A stretch of 64,000 bases of DNA from Flavobacteriaceae bacterium GF1 (lineage in GTDB: Bacteria > Bacteroidota > Bacteroidia > Flavobacteriales > Flavobacteriaceae): positions 310,001 to 374,000 of the forward strand of contig WNKP01000002.1 of the NCBI GenBank assembly GCA_009797885.1, written 5' to 3'. A program made the translations under genes and the position numbers. The notes beneath the pieces are model-generated. The model was not told where the DNA came from and ran no database searches. It saw only the letters and a program-made list of their open reading frames with translations. Of this stretch, positions 7,962 to 16,377 are shown one piece after another. The first letter of the stretch is position 1. The number at the start of each line of letters is the position of its first letter.

Positions 7962-10900
7962 ATGAAAAATGTATTTAATCGAGTCTTGAGGTCTGTACTC
8001 CCCCTTTTCAACACAAAGGCCGCTGCGGTTTACCTTTTGGTATTTGCCGCATCCATAGGTGTTGCCACATTCATTGAAAACGATTACGGAACCAGTGCGG
8101 CCCAAAAAGTGGTCTACCAAGCCTGGTGGTTTGAACTTTTGCTTTTCCTTTTCGGCATAAGCGTCATTGTAAATATCCGGACGTTCAACATGATAAAACA
8201 AAAAAAATGGGCATTGCTTATTATCCATATTGCCATTATTGTGATTTTGATCGGTGCCGCCCTCACCCGTTATCTGGGGTATGAGGGAATGATGCACATT
8301 CGGGAAAACAGTTCATCCAATAGTTTTCTGTCATCCAACAACTATTTAAAGTTCCATGTAAAGAAAGATGGCAAGGATTTTTATTTTGACGAACCGGTAT
8401 TCTTTGCTTCTTTGGGGGGCAACCATTGGGAGGGATCCTATCTGGTGGATGACACTCCCATAGCGGTAAAGGTCACACAGTTTGTACCCAATCCAAAACG
8501 GGTGTTGGGCGAAGCGAGTGACGGGAAGCCTACATTGCAAATGGTAGTCGGTGGCCTTGATGGTAGGGAAAATCACTTTATCATGGAAAATGAGGCCCGA
8601 CGCATTGGGAACCTGTTGTTCAATTTCAAGGATAGCCCATCAACCGGGGCCATAAACGTTAATTACCACAATGATTCCTTAAAGATTAAGCCCATTATGG
8701 CGCTTACCCAAACCAACATGGCCACCCGTCAACGGGATACCCTGTTCCCCGGTCATTATAGCCCTTTGCTGTTAAATGCGCTGTATTCCGATGGGTTCAA
8801 TACGTTTGTTTTTACGGATTTCAAGAAAAATGGGCAATTACAGATCCAATCGGAGGACCCAAAGGTCAAAAACGAAAGTATTGTTGCTTTGGCCCTCGAT
8901 GTCGCTGTAAGCAATGAGTCGAAAAAGACCTATGTGTTTGGTAAACAGGGAAATCCTGGAAGCTCGCAAACCATGCAGTTCAATACCATGGAACTATCGG
9001 TTTCGTACGGGGCCAAAGAAATGACGGTGCCCTTTTTCATACGGTTGAACGACTTTATCATGGAGAAATATCCAGGCACCAACAGTGCTTCCTCTTATGC
9101 CAGTGAGGTGACTTTGATAGATAGGCAAAACGACCTAAATATGAATTATCGAATTTATATGAACAATATTCTTAATTACGGTGGCCATCGGTTTTTTCAA
9201 TCTTCCTTTGATACTGATGAAAAGGGAACGTATTTGAGTGTAAACAGCGATTTTTGGGGCACTTTGATCTCTTATATAGGCTATGCACTACTGACCTTGG
9301 GAATGCTCATGACACTTTTCAGTAAAAGGACACGGTTCTACCAGGTTTCCCAAAAAATCAAAAAGCTAAGGGCAAGCAGGCCAACTCTTGTCCTTTTTGC
9401 CCTTTTATGCACTTCCATTGGCCATACACAACCCATGGAAGATGTGGATTATACGGCGCGTGCTGTACAATTGTCCCACGCCGAACAATTCAGCAGATTG
9501 ATCGTACAGGATTTCAAGGGAAGAATGAAGCCGGTCCATACCTTGTCCAGGGAAATCTTTCGAAAAATGTCCCGTAAGGAAAGCCAGTTCGGATTAACGG
9601 CCGATCAGCTCCTATTGAGTTTATTTGCTGATAAGGAAACTTGGCAGGGAGCCCCCTTGATCAAATTGGGTAAGCACGAAGGTCTAAGGGATCAGCTAGG
9701 ACTTCAAACGGAATATGCGGCCTACACCGATTTTTTTGATGGAAATGGAAAGTACAAGCTGCTGGCCGAGGTCCGCAACGCCTATGCCATGGAACCCGGT
9801 GACAGGGGTGTTTATGAAAAGGAACTCCTAAAAGTGGATGAACGCGTAAATGTGCTTAGAATGGCATTTTCAGGGCGTTTGCTAAAACTGGTTCCCAACC
9901 CCAACGACCCCAACAATGCTTGGGTTCCCATAATTACCCATATCCATAGCCCCAATGATGTGCACGGTGCCTCGGATAGCGCTACGGATATGTTCAACGC
10001 TTATGGGGATACCCTTAAAAAGGCCATGGCCACGGGAGACTACACAGAAGTCAATCTTGTATTGGAAAAACTTCATACCTATCAACAAGAGCATGGCGGT
10101 GACATCATTCCATCCGAGTCAAAAATCAAAGCCGAGGTAGTACTCAACGAATCCAAAGTGTTCACGCGTTTAGCGGTATTTTATATTTTGGTCGGTATCG
10201 TACTTTTGGGCTTGTTGTTCGTTTCGGTCTTTAAACCCAACCTGAAGCTAAAAGGGGTGTACACACTGCTCTTAGTATTGATCTTCCTTGGTTTTGTAGT
10301 ACATACCCTGGGTCTTGGGTTACGTTGGTACGTTTCGGAAAGGGCCCCTTGGAGTAATGGATACGAGTCCATGATCTACATCGCCTGGACGGCCACCTTG
10401 GCCGGACTGATTTTTACCCGAAAGTCTTTAGGTGGCCTTGCAGCCACCACAGTGTTGGCGGCCATCATCCTTTTTGTGGCTACCTTGAGTTTTCTGGATC
10501 CGGAAATCACGCCTTTGGTACCCGTTTTAAAATCGTATTGGCTTACCATTCATGTGTCCCTAGTGGCGGGCAGCTATGGTTTTTTGATGCTTGGTGCCAT
10601 CATTGGGCTCATTAACCTAACCCTAATTGCATTCATACGGGGGTCAAATAAGGATCGGGTAAAAGGAATCATCCAAGAAATGTCGTACATCAGTGAACTC
10701 ACCTTGGTTGGAGGGTTGTTCATGTTGAGTGTTGGCACCTATCTTGGAGGCATCTGGGCCAATGAATCCTGGGGAAGATATTGGGGTTGGGATGCCAAGG
10801 AAACCTGGGCCCTTGTTACCATTCTAATCTATGCTTTTATCCTTCACATGAGGTTGATTCCCAAGTTTAGGGGGCTCTTCGCCTATAACCTGGCCAGTAT

Positions 10901-11084
10901 TTTTGGCTTGGCCTCCGTGATCATGACCTATTATGGGGTAAACTATTACTTGTCCGGCCTACACTCCTATGCCTCGGGCGATCCGGTCCCCATTCCCAAT
11001 TGGGTTTATATTGTTGTCGTTTCCATTGTTGTCCTTAGTAGCTTGGCCTATTTTAAGAATAGAAAATATCCAATCATGAATTAG
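7962..11084 (+). CDS. ccsBA: Fused cytochrome c synthase CcsBA (ResB-CcsA)
   Basis: System II cytochrome c heme lyase of 1040 residues, start ATG 7962. An earlier in-frame ATG at 7863 would add 33 residues that are not membrane-like and would place the operator inside the gene. The N-terminal ResB part has three helices, a large periplasmic domain and a fourth helix near residue 450. The CcsA part has the heme-handling 'GRYWGWDAKETWA' motif and conserved His residues ('ILHMRLIP', 'SLVAGSYGFLM'). It attaches heme to CXXCH cytochromes in the periplasm. Its neighbours, a hexaheme and two monoheme cytochromes, are the obvious clients. Confidence 0.93.
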   Translation: MKNVFNRVLRSVLPLFNTKAAAVYLLVFAASIGVATFIENDYGTSAAQKVVYQAWWFELLLFLFGISVIVNIRTFNMIKQKKWALLIIHIAIIVILIGAALTRYLGYEGMMHIRENSSSNSFLSSNNYLKFHVKKDGKDFYFDEPVFFASLGGNHWEGSYLVDDTPIAVKVTQFVPNPKRVLGEASDGKPTLQMVVGGLDGRENHFIMENEARRIGNLLFNFKDSPSTGAINVNYHNDSLKIKPIMALTQTNMATRQRDTLFPGHYSPLLLNALYSDGFNTFVFTDFKKNGQLQIQSEDPKVKNESIVALALDVAVSNESKKTYVFGKQGNPGSSQTMQFNTMELSVSYGAKEMTVPFFIRLNDFIMEKYPGTNSASSYASEVTLIDRQNDLNMNYRIYMNNILNYGGHRFFQSSFDTDEKGTYLSVNSDFWGTLISYIGYALLTLGMLMTLFSKRTRFYQVSQKIKKLRASRPTLVLFALLCTSIGHTQPMEDVDYTARAVQLSHAEQFSRLIVQDFKGRMKPVHTLSREIFRKMSRKESQFGLTADQLLLSLFADKETWQGAPLIKLGKHEGLRDQLGLQTEYAAYTDFFDGNGKYKLLAEVRNAYAMEPGDRGVYEKELLKVDERVNVLRMAFSGRLLKLVPNPNDPNNAWVPIITHIHSPNDVHGASDSATDMFNAYGDTLKKAMATGDYTEVNLVLEKLHTYQQEHGGDIIPSESKIKAEVVLNESKVFTRLAVFYILVGIVLLGLLFVSVFKPNLKLKGVYTLLLVLIFLGFVVHTLGLGLRWYVSERAPWSNGYESMIYIAWTATLAGLIFTRKSLGGLAATTVLAAIILFVATLSFLDPEITPLVPVLKSYWLTIHVSLVAGSYGFLMLGAIIGLINLTLIAFIRGSNKDRVKGIIQEMSYISELTLVGGLFMLSVGTYLGGIWANESWGRYWGWDAKETWALVTILIYAFILHMRLIPKFRGLFAYNLASIFGLASVIMTYYGVNYYLSGLHSYASGDPVPIPNWVYIVVVSIVVLSSLAYFKNRKYPIMN

Positions 11085-11147
11085 GGTTCCAATCCCTACG
11101 GCCCGAGAGGTTGTTTTACCAGTTTATATTCTTTACGTTAAATTTCA

Positions 11148-11219
11148 AATAGCGCTCAAATTTTTATGGATTATGTTGTAATTTAATGGGATGTAATTCA
11201 ATGGAATAGCGAACAAATT
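11148..11219. repeat. Two pairs of direct repeats before the oxidoreductase operon
   Basis: AATAGCGCTCAAATT (11148-11162) recurs as AATAGCGAACAAATT (11205-11219), 57 bp apart, the second copy ending 13 bp before the ATG at 11233. Between them, GTAATTTAATGG (11178-11189) recurs as GTAATTCAATGG (11193-11204) with a 15-bp period. Such paired repeats at a promoter suggest regulator binding sites, but no regulator is known. Confidence 0.35.
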
Positions 11220-11232
11220 CAATTATAGTCGT

Positions 11233-11868
11233 ATGGAAAAAAAAGACCAAGACCCGGAGTCCAAATCGGCAAAAAACATTAGTAGGCGGGGGTTTATCCG
11301 AGGTGCAGGATTATCTACTGCCGGTAGTGTATTGCTCAGCTCAAATGTGCTTGCCTTTGATTATAGGGAACATCCAGCTAAGGGGAAAGAATTTGGCCCT
11401 GGGGCCATGACCATAAAAATGAAGGTCAATGGCATAACAAAATCGATTAGTGTAGAACCGAGAACAACTTTGGCCGCTGCTTTACGAGATCATTTGGGAC
11501 TTACGGGGACCAAGGTGGTTTGTGATAGGGGAGCTTGTTCGGCATGTACGGTTTATTTGGATGGAAAACCCGTGAATTCCTGTATCATGTCTGCCCTTGA
11601 TGTTGGTGACAAAGAAGTAACTACTATAGAGGGGATTGCAAAGAATGGTGAACTGCACCCAGTTCAGGAAGCTTTTATTGAGCACGATGCATCACAATGT
11701 GGATATTGCACACCGGGCATGGTTATGTCTTGTGTCCACCTTGTGGAAAATAACCCCAATCCCAATCTGGAAGATGTAAAAGATGCCACTCGGGGTAACC
11801 TTTGCCGTTGTGGTACCTATCCACACGTTTTTAAAGCAACTCTGGAAGCAGCAAAAAAAATGATATAA
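11233..11868 (+). CDS. Tat-exported 2Fe-2S subunit of a xanthine-oxidase-family enzyme (PaoA-like)
   Basis: A 211-residue iron-sulfur subunit. A twin-arginine signal ('SRRGFIRGAGLSTAG', then 'VLAFDY') at residues 18-45 means the folded complex is exported to the periplasm. The plant-type 2Fe-2S site is 'CDRGACSACTVYLDGK'; the second site is 'CGYCTPGMVMSC' with 'GNLCRCGTYPHV'. It carries electrons from the Mo centre to FAD or outward. The Mo subunit gene starts 1 bp after its stop. Confidence 0.93.
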   Translation: MEKKDQDPESKSAKNISRRGFIRGAGLSTAGSVLLSSNVLAFDYREHPAKGKEFGPGAMTIKMKVNGITKSISVEPRTTLAAALRDHLGLTGTKVVCDRGACSACTVYLDGKPVNSCIMSALDVGDKEVTTIEGIAKNGELHPVQEAFIEHDASQCGYCTPGMVMSCVHLVENNPNPNLEDVKDATRGNLCRCGTYPHVFKATLEAAKKMI

Positions 11869-11869
11869 T

Positions 11870-14215
11870 ATGGATACTAGAAAAGAAAAATTCCCATACG
11901 GTATTCCAGGACATAATTTGGGCGAAATAGAGCGGGAAATCCCTATGGAAGAACCACCGGTATGGCCCGTCAATGACGAATTGAAGGTAATCGGGAAAAG
12001 AGTCAAAAGAATTGATGCCCTGGAAAAAGTGACCGGTAAGGCAATCTATACCTCGGACATTAAATTACCAGGTATGCTTTATGCCAAAATGTTGCGTTCA
12101 AATGTGCCGCATGCGACCATTTCATCGATAGATGTGTCCAAAGCAAGTAGCTTGCCGGGCGTACATGCCATCCACCTTATAGAAAATGCCCCAAAGGAAG
12201 GTGGGGATGGTGGCACCAATACGTATCCGATGGTGAAATATGTGGGCCAACCGCTGGGAGGTGTCGCTGCTGAAAGCTTGGAAATAGCCAAAGAAGCCGT
12301 TTCATTGATTAAAGTCAACTATGAGAAAAAACCTTTTGTCATAGATATGGAATCCGCTATGGAAATCAATGCCCCCATTGTATTTGATGCACCCATTACG
12401 CAACAGCAGGATGGCGGTGATGTGGGTGAAACGCACGATGGCAGCAAAGGGGAAGGTAATGTCAGGGGACCATCCACCAGTAGTTTTTTTGGTGGACCCA
12501 GAGGTAATCTTGAAGAAGGTTTCAATGAGGCAGATGTTATTGTGGAAAGAACATATCGCACACAGGTACATACACATATGCCTTTGGAGACCCATGGGGT
12601 CGTGGTCGATTGGGGTGCGGATGTTATGACGGTCTATGCCTCCACTCAAAATACGGCTGCGGTCAGGAATGAAATGGCGAGCGTTTTCAATTTGCCCAAA
12701 AGTAAGGTACGGGTCATCTGTGAATTTATGGGTGGCGGATTTGGTGCCAAGCACAGTGCAGGGAGTTTTGGGCCTATGGCCGCAAATCTGGCCAAAAAAA
12801 CGGGTAGGCCCGTTTGGTTGATGCTGGATAGAAAAGAAGAACATCTTGCAGAGGGCAATCGTCCCAATTCCATACAATACCTAAAAATAGGGGCCAAAAA
12901 AGACGGTACCTTAACAGGAATCCAACAGCGCTCCCATGGAACGGCAGGAGTGGGACTTGGGGCCGGGGTAGGGCGAATTGCCCAAATCCTTTACCCTTGT
13001 CCAAATTTTGCGACCGAGCAATATGATGTATTGACCAATGCAGGGCCTGGAGCCGCTTGGCGGGCACCGGGTAATGTGCAAGGCGCCTTTGGATTGGAAC
13101 AGGCCATTGATGAAATGGCGGAAAAACTGGATTTAGACCCTTTACGCTATAGAGATCGTATTGATACCAGTGAGGTAAGAAAGGTAGAACGCCAAAGGGG
13201 AGCCGAACTTTTTGGGTGGTCCCGTCGTCAACCCCCGGGAAGCAGCACAGGTGTGGTGAAAAAGGGACTTGGAGTAGGTCAATCTACATGGCCACGCTTT
13301 GTGACCTTGGATTCTTCCGTCGAAATCAAAATTCATAAAGGCGGAGGTGTAGAGATAAGGTCAAGTGTCCAGGATATAGGAACGGGAACGAAAACCATTA
13401 TTGCTCAAGTGGTTGCGGAGGAATTGGGCCTACAGGTAAAGGATATTAAGGTGAATATTGGGGATACGTTTTTCCCGGTAGGACCTGGTTCCGGGGGAAG
13501 TGTGGTCACGGGTTCCATTACCCCGCCCACCAGAAATGCAGCTTTTGAGGCAAAAATGGCCTTGTTAAAACTTGTGGCCAAAAAATGGGAAACGGATTCA
13601 TCGGAATTGTATGTTGAGGATGGTCAAGTGGGCCATAAAGCGAATGCAGACTTAAAAATGTCGTTTAAAGAAGCGACTAAGTTGATGCGTACCAGTCAAA
13701 TCAGCAAAATTGCCAGCCGATCGGATGATTATGGCGGCTTTCAGCAACCTTGGGGTCTGGCTTACGGTGATTTGGGATCGGTGCAATTTGCGGAAGTCAG
13801 TGTTAACACTGAAACAGGATTCGTAAAAGTAGATCGTATCGTGGCAGCGCACAGTTGTGGCAGACCACTTAATATTGGTCAACTGGAAAGTCAGATCAAT
13901 GGTGGTGTTATCCAAGGGGTGTCCTATGCACTCTATGAAAATAGGGTTATGGATAACGGCACGGGCCATATGATGAATGCCAATATAGATCAGTATAAGG
14001 TGCCGTTTTCCATGGAAATCCCCGAGATAGAAACCATTATTGTGGAAGAGTATTCCGGGCGTTCCTCAACTGATGCCTATGGTATAGGGGAGCCCGCAAA
14101 TATTGCTACGGCAGCGGCAATTGCCAATGCCGTTTACAACGCGATTGGGGTCAGGCTCTATGAAATACCCATTACGCCGTCAAGTATTCTTAAAGCATTA
14201 CGTAACGTCTCTTAA
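11870..14215 (+). CDS. Molybdopterin-binding catalytic subunit (PaoC/xanthine dehydrogenase family)
   Basis: A 781-residue Mo-cytosine-dinucleotide-type hydroxylase subunit. Key blocks are 'ALEKVTGKAIYTSDI' (N-terminal), 'FMGGGFGAKHSAGSF' (Mo cofactor loop), 'PGAAWRAPGNVQGAFGLEQ' and the C-terminal 'GIGEPANIATAAAIANAV', in which Glu741 is the expected catalytic base. It hydroxylates aldehydes or N-heterocycles using water. The gene has no signal of its own and would be exported with the Tat-bearing subunit. Gene order FeS-Mo-FAD differs from E. coli paoABC (FeS-FAD-Mo). Confidence 0.93.
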   Translation: MDTRKEKFPYGIPGHNLGEIEREIPMEEPPVWPVNDELKVIGKRVKRIDALEKVTGKAIYTSDIKLPGMLYAKMLRSNVPHATISSIDVSKASSLPGVHAIHLIENAPKEGGDGGTNTYPMVKYVGQPLGGVAAESLEIAKEAVSLIKVNYEKKPFVIDMESAMEINAPIVFDAPITQQQDGGDVGETHDGSKGEGNVRGPSTSSFFGGPRGNLEEGFNEADVIVERTYRTQVHTHMPLETHGVVVDWGADVMTVYASTQNTAAVRNEMASVFNLPKSKVRVICEFMGGGFGAKHSAGSFGPMAANLAKKTGRPVWLMLDRKEEHLAEGNRPNSIQYLKIGAKKDGTLTGIQQRSHGTAGVGLGAGVGRIAQILYPCPNFATEQYDVLTNAGPGAAWRAPGNVQGAFGLEQAIDEMAEKLDLDPLRYRDRIDTSEVRKVERQRGAELFGWSRRQPPGSSTGVVKKGLGVGQSTWPRFVTLDSSVEIKIHKGGGVEIRSSVQDIGTGTKTIIAQVVAEELGLQVKDIKVNIGDTFFPVGPGSGGSVVTGSITPPTRNAAFEAKMALLKLVAKKWETDSSELYVEDGQVGHKANADLKMSFKEATKLMRTSQISKIASRSDDYGGFQQPWGLAYGDLGSVQFAEVSVNTETGFVKVDRIVAAHSCGRPLNIGQLESQINGGVIQGVSYALYENRVMDNGTGHMMNANIDQYKVPFSMEIPEIETIIVEEYSGRSSTDAYGIGEPANIATAAAIANAVYNAIGVRLYEIPITPSSILKALRNVS

Positions 14216-14225
14216 ATACGAAACC

Positions 14226-15242
14226 ATGAACAAATTTAGTTGGTACGAAGCAAAGTCCGTCGAAGATGCCCTTCAGCAAGTCAATTCGACCTTATCTGAC
14301 GAGCTCTATGAAGCCACCGATGAAGCCGCCGTGTTCAAATCCGGAGGCATTGATGTATTCGACTGGGTGAAGCAGGGCATATTGAAACCACAAAAAATTG
14401 TCAATATCCGGAATATTCCCGGTCTAGATAAAATCAGTTATGACCGCAAGGAAGGATTACGTATGGGATCTAATGTAACCTTGGCGGAAATCGCATCACA
14501 TCCAGAAATCAAAACCAGGTATCTGGCACTGCATCTGGCCGTAAACCATGCCGCCACTCCCCAACTGCGCAACATGTCCACTTTGGGTGGAAATATCGCA
14601 CAGCGCAACCGTTGCTGGTATTTTCGTTCTGCCGATCATGATTGCTTTCGTAAGGGAGGTGATCGGTGTTTTGCCCGCCATTCAAAAACTGGGGAAAACG
14701 AAAATCACGCCATATTGGATAACGGATCCTGTGTTAGTGTCCATGCATCTTCCATAGCCACCGCACTTATGGCCTTTAATGCCAGTGTGGTCATTGTAAA
14801 TGCGGAAGGACAACAGAAAACCGTCCAGATGGATGATTTCTTTGTTTCCGCAGGCGAGGACATTGCCATGGAGAATATCCTGAAACCAAAGGAGATTATC
14901 ACGGAAATCATTCTTCCAACGCCCTCAAAGAACACCAAAAGTGCCTACATTAAGCAGGTGGCGCGTGAATCGTATGACTGGTCATTGGCAGATGTTGCGG
15001 TGGTTATGGAGGTTTCGGGAAATACCTGTAAATCGGCCAATATCGTTTTAGGGGCCGCAGCTCCCGTGCCCTATCGTTCCCTTGAGGCCCAGCAGGCCAT
15101 GGAGAATAAGACCATTACCGGTGAAAATGCCAAGGCTGCAGCGGAAGCTGCTATGGCAAAGGCACGCCCACTTTCTAAAAATGATTATAAAGTGCCCTTG
15201 TTTGTATCGACTATCAAGCAAACCATTATGGAAATTTCTTAG
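14226..15242 (+). CDS. FAD-binding subunit with probable 4Fe-4S insert (PaoB-like)
   Basis: A 338-residue FAD subunit of the CO-dehydrogenase medium-chain family, start ATG 14226. The FAD sites are 'VNIRNIPGLDKISYD' region and 'QLRNMSTLGGNIAQRNRC'. After that, Cys residues in 'RNRCWYF', 'DHDCFRK' and 'GDRCFAR' form the extra insert that in PaoB binds a 4Fe-4S cluster; this is seen in sequence, cluster binding is inferred. It would pass electrons from the Mo/FeS subunits to an acceptor that could be the neighbouring cytochromes. Confidence 0.92.
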   Translation: MNKFSWYEAKSVEDALQQVNSTLSDELYEATDEAAVFKSGGIDVFDWVKQGILKPQKIVNIRNIPGLDKISYDRKEGLRMGSNVTLAEIASHPEIKTRYLALHLAVNHAATPQLRNMSTLGGNIAQRNRCWYFRSADHDCFRKGGDRCFARHSKTGENENHAILDNGSCVSVHASSIATALMAFNASVVIVNAEGQQKTVQMDDFFVSAGEDIAMENILKPKEIITEIILPTPSKNTKSAYIKQVARESYDWSLADVAVVMEVSGNTCKSANIVLGAAAPVPYRSLEAQQAMENKTITGENAKAAAEAAMAKARPLSKNDYKVPLFVSTIKQTIMEIS

Positions 15243-15244
15243 GT

Positions 15245-15499
15245 ATGGAAAATGGCAATCCGAATAAAAAAAACATCTGTAAGTTCCTAAGGGCCAGAAA
15301 TCCATATGGTATGATGGAGGGAGGGGAAAACCCATGGCTTTTATTGGATGATGCCAATACCATTTGCTGGTGCATTACTTCTTCGGGAGGCGTCGGCCCT
15401 GATAATGGCTTGGTGTCTCCCATGCACTGCGTGGAAGGACGAAGTTGTTTCGCTTCCCAGGATGATAATGCTAGTGATGGGGAACCTCCAATCGTATAA
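15245..15499 (+). CDS. Small five-cysteine protein of the oxidoreductase operon
   Basis: An 84-residue gene beginning 2 bp after the FAD-subunit stop. No family is recognised. It has Cys at 12, 41, 43, 62 and 68, including 'TICWCITSS' and 'MHCVEGRSCF', and a central 'NPYGMMEGGENPWLLLDDA'. The spacing and absence of a signal peptide suggest a cytoplasmic partner, maybe a metal- or cofactor-insertion helper or an Fe-S protein. No PaoD/XdhC-type chaperone gene follows, which makes this position notable. Confidence 0.65.
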   Translation: MENGNPNKKNICKFLRARNPYGMMEGGENPWLLLDDANTICWCITSSGGVGPDNGLVSPMHCVEGRSCFASQDDNASDGEPPIV

Positions 15500-15509
15500 G
15501 GGGAGGGAA

Positions 15510-15529
15510 TAACAGGTAATCACCTGTTA
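15510..15529. terminator. Hairpin between convergent genes
   Basis: Perfect inverted repeat TAACAGGT-AATC-ACCTGTTA between the plus-strand oxidoreductase operon and the minus-strand NrfJ-like gene. It overlaps the stop codon of the latter. There is no T-run on either side, so it is at best a weak bidirectional terminator or mRNA-end structure. Confidence 0.35.
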
Positions 15530-16312
15530 CTCTACCAAGGTTCCATTTTCAAGGAGCAGCTCGTAAGTGTATCCGGAACCGAAGTCCTTATTTAGTGCCA
15601 CAACGGCATGAATGGTGACTTCCGCGCCTTTTGGTACCAAGGCGTTGGAGGTGACGACCAAGTCAAAATCGTCTTTGCTCCCGTCTTGTAAGTGTAGCCA
15701 ATTGCGGCCCAAAATACCGGGATTTATCTTTACGCAGGTACCCCTTATTTCTACGGAATGCCCCTCGTATTTCTTAGGGTCTTTTAGCAATTCGGCTATG
15801 GTAATAAGTCCCTTGTGTGTAATCTCCTTATCCGTATGGGTTGGAATGTCTTCTTTCGTTGCCATAGCTTTTTCCTTAACCGAATTACCTTTAGGCTCAG
15901 TTTTGGTCAAACTTGCATGGCGCTCTTCGGATACCAAATTGGAGACCAGATAGATCTCTTTGAATGTCCTATTGTATTCCTTGCTTTCAAAATCCGTTTT
16001 TAACAATCCACCCTTGTAGAAATAGGTTTCCCCTTTTTTGACATCCCTTTTTTCCGCTGCAATCCAAAACTCGTCCTGACCTTCCTTAACCCTGAGGTAT
16101 ACATATCTTGCAGTGGGAAGCACTTCCTGTACCACCACGGCATGAAGTTTGGTATCGGACAAAGCATTCTTATGATGTCCCTGTTCCGTGGACAAATTGG
16201 AAGATTCCGCTGTTTTGGCGGTAGGTTCAATAACTTTTGGGCCATCATTGCAAGCGGTCATAACTAAGGTAGCGCCTAAGATCAGCGATAGGTATTTTAA
16301 TTTTGAAATCAT
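15527..16312 (-). CDS. NrfJ-like lipoprotein with OB-fold module
   Basis: A 261-residue lipoprotein from ATG 16312 with lipobox 'VMTAC'. Two related modules follow: residues ~50-125 ('YVYLRVKEGQDEFWIAAEK', 'YNRTFKEIYLVSNLV') and residues ~170-261 ('GHSVEIRGTCVKINPGILG', 'NWLHLQDGS', 'FGSGYTYELLLENG'). These match the OB-fold proteins found near cytochrome c nitrite reductases and called NrfJ-related. The role of NrfJ is not settled; assistance in cytochrome maturation is plausible. It is the last gene of the cytochrome cluster. Confidence 0.7.
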   Translation of the reverse strand: MISKLKYLSLILGATLVMTACNDGPKVIEPTAKTAESSNLSTEQGHHKNALSDTKLHAVVVQEVLPTARYVYLRVKEGQDEFWIAAEKRDVKKGETYFYKGGLLKTDFESKEYNRTFKEIYLVSNLVSEERHASLTKTEPKGNSVKEKAMATKEDIPTHTDKEITHKGLITIAELLKDPKKYEGHSVEIRGTCVKINPGILGRNWLHLQDGSKDDFDLVVTSNALVPKGAEVTIHAVVALNKDFGSGYTYELLLENGTLVE

Positions 16313-16377
16313 GGTTTTCTTCTTTTTTGGTACGCTCTGGTATGCATTACCAACCGAGTTGGATAAGCTGAACATTG

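Noticed and set aside
12302-12877. Minus-strand frame of 191 codons
   Set aside because: Antisense to the Mo subunit, whose motifs are unmistakable in the plus frame.
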